Assembly (NCBI RefSeq): GCF_963678635.1
Contig: NC_087065.1
Location: forward strand, 33,539,679-33,603,678
From: Symsagittifera roscoffensis
Taxonomy: Eukaryota; Xenacoelomorpha; Acoela; Convolutidae
DNA: 64,000 nt
Direction: 5' to 3'
In this document: positions 56,665 through 64,000 of the stretch, one piece after another
Layout of the letters: every line of letters starts with the position of its first letter
Numbering within the stretch: position 1 is the stretch's first letter
Program-made: the position numbers and the translations under genes
The notes under the pieces: generated by a model
What the model was told of the DNA's origin: nothing
Databases searched by the model: none
The model's input: the letters and a program-made list of their open reading frames with translations, nothing else

Positions 56665-57945
56665 AAGCTACTCTGCTCTACATTTAAAATTCTCTCTGAT
56701 ATTTGGAGTTCTTCAGCGTTTCGTGGTATTTGTATGCGTCTTTTCGCGATGTTTTGGCATGGGGGTTGTAAATTTTTACATCAAAGAAAGCGCGGCTGAA
56801 TCGTGAACCCCAGAGGTCCGTTTGCCTGAATGTCAAGTCCTGCCTCATCTTCAGTTGTAGTTGAATTGTTGACAAAGCTTTCGCCTTGCAACGGCGGAAG
56901 TTTCGGCTCAATCTCGACGTCATGGCAAACTCTTCGTTCATAAGGTTGGCGAAAATGTCTCTAAATTCATTGTGTCTTATTTGTGTGGAACCACCCTTTG
57001 TACAGTGAAACGCATGTGTCAAGTTGAAATTAGCAGCACATGTACATGTGAGTGGGGCTTTGGTCGGTTCCCATCCGTATCTGAAGTAGATACCATCTCT
57101 GAATTCTGATTTGTTCAGGTTGAAGTTGTATCTGCTCAGTGGTAAAGCATTGAGCCAGTTAGAGGCTCTCTTTTCAGAGGCCAGGTCGATTGCGTATTCA
57201 TCTGTTTCATTTAAGGAGTTAACGATGTTTGTTTTTTTTCTGATTTGTTCTATCAGTTTTCAATTTTTTGATTGTCGTACATATTTTTTTGTGCTGTGTT
57301 ACTGCTGTAACAGGATCTTGAGATTCCAGTACTAGTGATGTTTCCTTAGACCATTTTAGATAGCTTTCATGATCGGATGGCAGCTTGATGTTCATTTCGC
57401 CTATTTTAAGGGGTAAGGAAGATATCTCACGGAACGGGGGGTTTAAAGTGTCTTTACCGACTTTGTTAGGTAATAATTGTTCTTTGATAAATTTTTCACA
57501 TATTTCTAATTTTTTCATAGTGTTAGGCGTTGTCCTGGCAAGAAATGAAAGCTTTTCTTGGACTCCTTTAGTATAGCAGGCATAAACGTTTTGGGGGGAG
57601 GTTTTAGCGATTTACGTTAGTTTTTTCAAAATTTTGATTTGCTCATTCTGTTGAAACTCGAGGAACTTTTTACATTCAGATTCTGTTCCTATTACTGAAC
57701 CAAGCACTCGGGCTCCTGCCTTTATAGTGATTCCTGTTTTTGCGAAGATTTTCTCAGCTTCACCGAGTTTTTCATCCTTGACAATGAGTTGGCATTTGGA
57801 TGCTTTCACATGGTAGCCGAAAAATTTACCCAGTGATACAATTTTATCAAGGACATGAATTTTATGAGGGGTATTATGGCTAGACCATACATGGACATTG
57901 CTACTGGATCTCCCTGGGTTGTCCCTTCTTGAGAGTAGATGGTTT
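56665..57945 (-). pseudogene. RT palm to restriction-like-endonuclease part (minus-strand half)
   Basis: From 57,945 down: IYSQEGTTQGDPVAMSMYG (motif B), then GYHVKASKCQLIVKDEKLGE (thumb region, frame 57,998-57,612), then the 57,518-57,219 frame, then the 57,022-56,684 frame with HAFHCTKGGSTQIRHNEFRD, a zinc-type Cys/His step, and RFSRAFFDVKIYNP, a D-x-K ending of the restriction-like nuclease found at the C terminus of R2-like and related elements. Motif C of the RT is not readable. Frameshifts separate all three frames. The coding continues at 31,950 beyond the LTR insertion. Confidence 0.7.
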
Positions 57946-58281
57946 TTTTTTAGCCTAATTGTTGTGATAAACTTATTAAATAGTCTTTCTTTGTTCAAAC
58001 TTACCGCTTGTTTGTTTTCATATCATATGCCCGCTGAACTTTCCTCTTCTGGTTATCTTACCAAATCTCGCTATCCCAGCTGTAGGCGAGTGAAATTTCC
58101 CTGGCGTAACTAGACGCAAGAAGGAGTGAGCTGGTGAATCAAGCTCCAAATCGACGTCAAGTTGTACCACTCCTTTTTTTCCATCGTCTTTGCCTAAACA
58201 ATTCGAAATCCTAAGTTAAAGCTTTCATAAATTATCCCAAAGAGCTTCCTTTCTCGCCACAGTTGTCTGTATTTTAGGTAG

Positions 58282-58809
58282 ATGCCGCGATTCCAGGCAA
58301 GACGCATCCCTGAGCTCTCACAGAAACTAGTTATTGGGACTTCAAGGACCAAATATATCAAATCAGCTCTAGTAGAATCAACAATCCACTCCTACCGCCG
58401 TGCAACGCTTCATGATCTGTTTGAAACAGTTTTGCAATACAGACCAAAGCGCCTAAATACATTAACAACAGTTGCTGGATTCAATGACAACAGGCTGCAT
58501 CCACAAGAATTAGATCAGCAGTGGAAAAACTTTGTCACTAACAAGTTTCAGCCCATGACACTGATCATCCCCAAAACAATTTAGAACTTTAATAATTCCG
58601 AAGTAAACCGCAAAATTTATATTCATAATCATGTGCTGTTTAATTTGATAAATAGATTTGTACACCCCCATACACTTTTTGTTTCATCTAACCTCAACCT
58701 AAATCTAACCCCTCAAATTTTCTGCCGTGATGGTATCCATTTCTCTTTCTACGGTAATGCTTTCTTTACAAATTTTCTTGCAAATTCAATCTATAAAATC
58801 TCTCGCTAA
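58282..58809 (+). pseudogene. SGNH hydrolase-like ORF1 of the inverted non-LTR element
   Basis: A 176-residue frame interrupted by one TAG (58,582-58,584). Blocks: KLVIGTSRTKYIKS (GDS replaced by GTS, the Ser kept), TTVAGFNDNR (Asn of block III) and FCRDGIHFSFYGNAFF (Asp/His block V). It ends with TAA at 58,807-58,809. Esterase domains in ORF1 are known from CR1-like LINEs. It starts near the junction with the minus-strand half, as expected if the inverted segment carries the element's 5' end. Confidence 0.65.
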
Positions 58810-58833
58810 CTTGACACCGCCGTCCTTCCTAAA

Positions 58834-60340
58834 ATGGCTATTCAAACACACTGCCTTATTTGTATAAACAATTTGCGAGGCGGAGGTGTTTGGTGCTTCA
58901 CATGCCCAGGCTACATGCATGTAAAATGCAGCGGCCTAGCCCGCAGCAGTGATCACTATGACGATTTCAATTGTCATCGCTGCACCTCCCAATTTCATTC
59001 AGCTAACGACAAGCATGAATGCAATCCTCCAAACCGAGCTACATCCACGCTCCCCCAAATACACCCTCACCCTTCCACTGCCCCACACTCACACTACTCA
59101 GGAGGGTCTTCCACTATATAACCTAGAACAATACAAGACCCATGGTCAAACCCATGTCCAGAACTCATAGAAACCACCAGGAAAATATACACCGAAGTGG
59201 TCCACTGGAAACCGGTCTTTATGATCTTGTCAAAACTAAAGTTGGTTATAACTTCATTGAAACCCTCAATAGAACTTTGAACAGCCTAATAGAAAACAAC
59301 AAAAAAACCTTCGCCATACACGCAGCAATTATTTTTCCACACTTATTACTGTGCAAAACAAAGTCCAAAAATGATGGATCTTTATCCAAAACAATAGTAA
59401 GGCGTCTTAAGCAATGGGAAGACGGAGACCTGGATGGACTATATAAGGAAGGGAAGGCGCTGCAAATGCGCTTGTTGAAAGGAAGTAGAAGAAAAACTGA
59501 AATGAAGCATACCAGTTCAACAAACTAATGAATACTGGAAAAATATCAAGCGCCATTGCGAAACTAGCGGACACATCCAAAGGCGTTCTTTTGCTCGACG
59601 AGATCGTCAAAGGTAAAACAGTAGAACAGACTCTCATAGAGAAGCACCCACCATCTAAACCAATTGATGAGAACTATATTACACCAGTCTCAAACGAAAC
59701 AATTCCTTTCCATCCATCGATATTTGATCAGATAAACGGTCAACATATCAAGAAGGCAGCCATGAGAACGCCGCACGGATTGCATGGGCCATCTGGCCTC
59801 GATAGAAATGAATGGAGACGTATTTTAACACACTTAGGGCAACAATCAGTTGAGATTTCAAAAAAATTGCTAAAATTGCCAAAAAATTGGCCACCGAAGA
59901 ACTAAATCCAGAAATAATGGAACCATATAACGCATGTAGATTAATACATTTAGATAAGAATTCAGGAGTAAGACGCATAGGCATAGGAGAAGTTATCCGT
60001 CGGATAAAAGGGCGAACAATAACCAAATGCCTAAAAAACGTACTCATGTCGCTCGGCTCGAACTACCAACTCTGTCTAGGACAAAAATGCGGCATCGAAT
60101 ATGCGATCCACACGCTAAGAGATCAATTGAGCAAAATTTAGCCGATGCTGTTATACTGATAGAAGCCAAAAACCCTTTCAACTCGCTGAAACGAAAACTG
60201 GCATTGAAAAACATCGAAAGTACCTGCCCTTCTCTTTTAACAGCGATTAAGAACTCCTACTGCATTCCATCTAAACTGTTCGTTAACAAAAAAACCATCT
60301 ACTCTCAAGAAGGGAAAACCCGTGGGATTCACTAGCAAGA
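58834..60340 (+). pseudogene. PHD finger plus reverse transcriptase N-terminal half (ORF2)
   Basis: The first frame (58,834-59,121) holds a complete C4HC3 PHD finger: Cys7, Cys10, Cys21, Cys24, His29, Cys32, Cys47, Cys50. After frame changes come 59,142-59,528 (IETLNRTLNSL, LSKTIVRRLKQWEDGDL), 59,528-59,905 (GLHGPSGLDRNEWRRILTHL, the RT zero/fingers region), 59,887-60,141 (ACRLIHLDKNSGVRRIGIGE) and 60,027-60,335 (DAVILIEAKNPFNSLKRK, motif A with Asp replaced by Glu-Ala-Lys context). The coding stops at the block IYSQEGKT that is repeated at the start of the minus-strand half. PHD fingers bind histone tails in host proteins; in retroelements they may target chromatin. Confidence 0.7.
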
Positions 60341-61270
60341 CATTAAAATGTGTAATGAGCATCGGCATATAAAGTTGTTGTAGCGAACACAGCACGTTTT
60401 AAATGATAAGCTAATTTGTTCATATTTTAACAATTAACACATGTTTTTCCCAAAATTTCACTTACCCGCAATTTGTAGGAATTAAATGATCTTTATTTTA
60501 AATTGCATATGATACAGTCGCTTTCCAGCTATCGCGAAGTGTTCATTCTGGTCCGCCTCATAACCTAATGAAACTAAGCACAATCGCTGCGCTTACTTTA
60601 TAAAGTCAAATTCCACAGCTAGGAAGAAGCTTAAACGAGCTCGAGGAGTTGTCTGCGAAATCTTAAACGGCAGATTTCTCAAACCGAAGACCTTTGTGCT
60701 AAACTCAATAGTAACGCAGCTATCCTCACTTGCTGATTTGCTTGACGCTATCAGGGCTTACGATTACTCTGAGTGTAGCTACTCGAAACTCGAAACCAAC
60801 CATTACTCGACTCGGAAAACTCATCGAGTATTTTCCTCAGTACTCGAACTCGCCCTTAAAAAACTCAAACATAAGTAACATGCATCCGTTATCTCTTCTC
60901 TTGACAAGATTCTTGCTAAAACGAAAATTTCAAAAGCCTAATTGTTATGATAAACTTATTAAATAGTTTTAGATTGGAATAAAAATGAAAACAAGTAAAG
61001 AATCTGTGGGAGATAGAGCTCCGGCAACATCATTGTCTTAAGTGCAAGAAAGGGGGTGGTGAGAACTGAATTCAATGCGATATCTGTGACGGCTGGTTTC
61101 ACGATGGGTGCTGTGGATCTTCACACCAAGATAACAAAGGCTAAGTTGTTGCTCTTTCGTTGCCTGATTTGTTTCAATAAAAAAGCTTCACTTCCCTCTG
61201 TTGAAGAAAATATAAATACAATCACGGAAAAAATCCTGCGATCATTGAAAAGGCAAAAAGAAACTTGAAA
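60341..61270. other. no gene recognised
   Basis: Contains a 33-bp segment (GCCTAATTGTTATGATAAAC and on, 60,937-60,970) that is also present near 57,952-57,985 in the same orientation, so it is probably a fragment related to the neighbouring element. Other open frames are short and uninformative. Confidence 0.4.
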
Positions 61271-61274
61271 AGTT

Positions 61275-61320
61275 AATTCAAACGTTTTCGCATATTTTGA
61301 GCATCATCAGGATTAAAGTT
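61275..61320 (-). ncRNA. possible degenerate hammerhead ribozyme
   Basis: On the minus strand the sequence from 61,312 reads CCTGATGATGCTCAAAATAT, then GCGAAAACGTT. It has the CUGAUGA core, a short GC/GC stem II and a GAAA core with one extra A, about 265 bp downstream of the GIY-YIG frame. Hammerhead ribozymes are known in the terminal repeats of Penelope-like elements. The extra A probably disables cleavage. Confidence 0.4.
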
Positions 61321-61577
61321 TTTACAATATTTACAAAACGATCAAAGATCTGAAAAATGAGAAACATGTCTAAAGTTGCTTTAAAAGTTTTTCACCAATC
61401 AAATTTAATCAACTGTAATTACATAATAAATTACGTTATCAATGATAACTTTTTGCTGTAAATTTCTGATGTTTCTTTTTCGCTTTTTGTTCTTTCATGG
61501 CTATAAATTTTCGATTTCGGAATTTTTTTGATTCTGACTTGTCAGTTTTTTTAACTTTTAGCCATGTTATACATAAA

Positions 61578-62014
61578 CTATAAATTTAGTGGTAATTCCC
61601 GGCTCCTGAATTCATCGCGTTTGTTGATCCTCGGCCTCTCCCTCCAAATATGCAAAGCCTCTAGTGTGAGTAGCTTATGAGTGTTGGCTGTTTGGTCTTT
61701 AATCTCTGACTTAAGCTCAGCAGTACCACCTACATCCTTATTACATTCTAATAAGTGTTGCGCTACTGGGGAGTCCCCTTTGCGGTGTTCATCGACCCTC
61801 GTGGCTAAATGTTGGACTGTCTGGCCGACATATGTGGAGTTACATCCACTGCATGTAAGCTTATACACCACTTTGGATCTCTTTCACGAGCAAAGGAAGT
61901 TTTGAGAGATGGCAAGCATGTTTTCAATGTTCTTGTTGTTAACAATATTCGTGCCCCGGATTTTCGCCGAACCTTTGCAGCTAATAGTTGAGATGGATTA
62001 CCTCGATATTGCAT
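61578..62014 (-). pseudogene. GIY-YIG endonuclease of a Penelope-like element
   Basis: Frame 62,014-61,805 contains the upstream linker; after a frame change near 61,870 the frame to 61,578 reads VYKLTCSGCNSTYVGQTVQH followed by LATRVDEHR and VAQHLLECN. This is the GIY-YIG signature (here VYK...YVG) with the downstream Arg and Glu-His block and is typical of the nuclease fused to Penelope reverse transcriptases. The catalytic Glu region is disrupted or absent toward the C terminus (EALHIWRERPRINKRD resembles the EA..I..R...N block). The nuclease would nick target DNA for priming; here it is broken by a frameshift. Confidence 0.75.
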
Positions 62015-62580
62015 TGTGAAAAAGGGGATGAGAGAAAAGGCAATGACCGAGTCATTTAAGGCGACGCTGTCGTTGAATCAATGCCTATCAATCCAAAAAC
62101 TGAGCCAAGATCTGTTAATTTCTCTAGCAGTAACAATTTGGAAAATAAATTAAACGGTATACCAGAGTTAAAACTAGAGCCTGGTCAGCACTCCTCGGTT
62201 GAGAGGATGGAACATGATGAGAAATATCTGGAAACCATATTGGAAACAATCGGCGAATGGCACAAAAGTAGCCTGGTGAAAAGACTTGGACCGTTCAACT
62301 AAGAACCCGCTCACCACTGCACATAGAACCCGCTCACTACTAGTCACTTTCAAAAATGGACAGCCAGAAAAAGCTTGATGAAAGGACATTTTCAACGCAA
62401 TCACGCCTATCCTGTATTTATTTGCAAATCGCTTACTAAGGATTAAGAAACCATTGAGAAGCGATTACTAAAGAAACGTTGGGACATGATACAAACAAAT
62501 ATTCCCCGGAAAGAACTTAAAATCAGAATTTTAAAGCTGTATCACAATGATATGTAGGTTCCTCTCGAAACTTGACTGTC
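62015..62580. other. no gene recognised
   Basis: An open frame at 62,081-62,302 (73 residues, Glu/Lys/Asn-rich) precedes the LINE endonuclease on the same strand and could be a remnant of that element's ORF1, but it has no recognisable motif. Confidence 0.35.
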
Positions 62581-62584
62581 AAAT

Positions 62585-64000
62585 ACTTCTGTTTCAATAA
62601 TTTCGTGGAACATTCATAGTATTAGTAGCCTGAACAAACGGTTAGATTGCATTAAGCTGTTAAATATGTATTTGCCTGATTTACTTTGTCTCTGCGAAAC
62701 ATGGCTTGGTTCCGATGATTCAAACAATCTTCCATCTTGTGGTTACACTGTTGTCTTTCAATGCTCTCGCAAACCAGGTCAACATGGGGGTATAGCTATT
62801 CTGGTCAAAAATTCAATCCTTGTCACTGTTATTAACAGTACATATCATATCTATGATTTCTCTTGCGCTGCGTGTGGTTATCAGCGACCCTATTACTGTA
62901 GTCATTAATGTTTATGACCCCCTGTCTCTTCCTTCTAACTTTTTCCTCTTTGTCTGTTAGAGTATACAAATAATTTTCTAGCTAAACATCCCTTAGAATG
63001 CATAGTTGTTTGCGGCAATTTTAATCTCTCTGACGTATGCCCGGTTTCATACCCCGGCGCGTCTAATTATTCTAAAAATATTCTTGATTGTTTTGCACAC
63101 TTCAATGGAATTCAGTTAGTAGAATCCCCCACTCTTGTCCTTTATTAGAATTTATCAGACCAGAAATTATTAGAACTTTTTATACGCAATGAGCCTCAAT
63201 TATGCTTTCAGATGTTTTATCCGAAAAATTCAGTTCGGACCATTATCCTATTATCATGCGTATATCTTTACCACACGACAAAACGATGATAGCCGAGTCT
63301 GATATCGATTATTTTTCGAAATCTAGTTTCAATCCAGATATATATTCAATGAATACATGCGTTCCGATGAATACCTTTTGATGACTTACTATTTAATGAA
63401 TTCCGTTGATTTCTATAATAATTAGTTATCCCTCCTAACTTCGGCAGTGCAAGCCTCAACCCAGCGTAAACGAAACAAACGTAAAAGTCTCCCGTTTTAT
63501 TTTTCAAGTCATTCTGTGCACATATCAAATCAAATTGAAACCGAAAAGCGTCGAACTGGGGAAGAAACGTCTATCAAAATTCTCACGGTACAGGAAGATA
63601 TAAGTCAATCTAAGGCACTTGATAAAATTTCGCTTGTTTCTACTTTTAATGCTCTTAGCACTAATGATTCTTTCAAACTACTGAAACAATTCTCTGGGGT
63701 TTCGCCTATACCTCCCGAGGTTTACCCTGGCAACGGCAAGACCTCAGATGACAAGGGTAAAGCTGAACTGTTCAATGAGTTTTTGTCATCTGTTTATCAG
63801 GAAGAGTGGTTTAAGTTTACCCCTGCCTCAAATGACGGAAATTGTGATTTTTATCTTGACGAACTTTCGTTTAACACTAATTATTTTTAAGAACTATTGT
63901 TAAAGCTACCTGAATGTAGTAGTCCTGCTGCTGACAACATTCCTCCTTTTATTTTAAAAACAGGTGCGAGTATTATCGCCCCCTTTGCTTTTATTTTGTT
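62585..64000 (+). mobile_element. second Jockey/CR1-like LINE, endonuclease to RT start, runs off the window
   Basis: Plus strand. Endonuclease blocks: VSIISWNIHSISSLNKRLDC (first Asn), LPDLLCLCETWLGSD (catalytic Glu), GQHGGIAILVKNSI, VVCGNFNLSD (GDFN-type block, Asp replaced by Asn) and FSSDHYPIIM (final SDH). The frame changes several times. An open linker frame (63,447-63,890) ends in one TAA and continues in frame with KLPECSSPAADNIPPFILKT, the start of the LINE RT, to the end of the window. It belongs to the same broad clade as the LINE at 32-35 kb but is not an obvious copy of it. Confidence 0.75.

Larger units (their letters stand above)
56665..60335. mobile_element. non-LTR element with SGNH, PHD, RT and RLE-like end, 5' half inverted
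   Basis: The 3' half is on the minus strand (57,945 to 56,665 and, beyond the LTR insertion, 31,950 to 31,696). The 5' half is on the plus strand (58,282 to about 60,340). Both halves meet in element coordinates at the same RT block: AACCATCTACTCTCAAGAAG occurs at 60,294-60,313 (plus) and in reverse complement near 57,920-57,940. This is the arrangement produced by twin priming in LINE insertion. It is the oldest layer of the nest. Confidence 0.65.
61275..62014 (-). mobile_element. Penelope-like element 3' fragment
   Basis: The minus strand carries the GIY-YIG endonuclease end of a Penelope-like retroelement followed, about 260 bp downstream, by a hammerhead-like sequence. The RT part is missing, so the copy is 5'-truncated. 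Boundaries approximate. Confidence 0.6.

Overview
Animal nuclear DNA: AT-rich, gene-poor and dense in transposable elements. The metazoan call rests on a 13-exon ataxin-7-type gene with GT-AG introns and on animal-type LTR, LINE-like and Penelope-like elements. The species cannot be named from sequence alone.

Layout. 0-8.6 kb: a heavily decayed, plus-strand, envelope-bearing LTR retroelement (RT, RNase H, integrase and env fragments). 9.37-9.87 kb: a nearly perfect 5 x 101 bp tandem repeat. 12.1-17.1 kb: three diverged tandem units of 1.3-2.1 kb, each with a foldback hairpin whose loop is inverted in unit 1 relative to units 2 and 3. 18.7-19.1 kb: a possible hAT-like MITE. 19,757-31,220 (minus): the only host gene I can support, an ataxin-7 (SAGA deubiquitinase-module anchor) homologue. 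Thirteen exons join with compatible phases into a 1348-residue protein with the ataxin-7 zinc finger and the SCA7 domain. Ten short introns contrast with two long introns filled by tandem repeats and SINE-like pieces.

31.7-60.3 kb is a nest of mobile elements. The oldest is a non-LTR element with SGNH esterase, PHD finger, RT and a restriction-like-endonuclease type C terminus; its 5' half is inverted in the way expected from twin priming. A giant minus-strand LTR retrotransposon (31,951-56,664) sits inside the C-terminal coding part of that element; the host element's reading frame resumes across the insertion if one copy of a 3-bp AAG duplication is removed. A third, Jockey/CR1-like non-LTR element sits inside the giant element's 3' LTR.

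The giant element is the main discovery. Internally about 20.3 kb, it has LTRs with TG...CA ends, a primer site resembling the complement of tRNA-Asn, a 3-kb leader with two covarying hairpins and regularly spaced GGAGGGT pairs, gag, Ty3/gypsy-type pol, and at the C terminus of pol a TARG1/OARD1-like macrodomain. Downstream of pol lie at least six more same-strand ORFs, packed with ATGA or short overlaps; one encodes an SGNH hydrolase with all catalytic residues. This copy is inactive (frameshifts, stops).

60.3-64 kb holds a Penelope-like GIY-YIG fragment with a possible degenerate hammerhead ribozyme, and the start of another non-LTR element that runs off the window.
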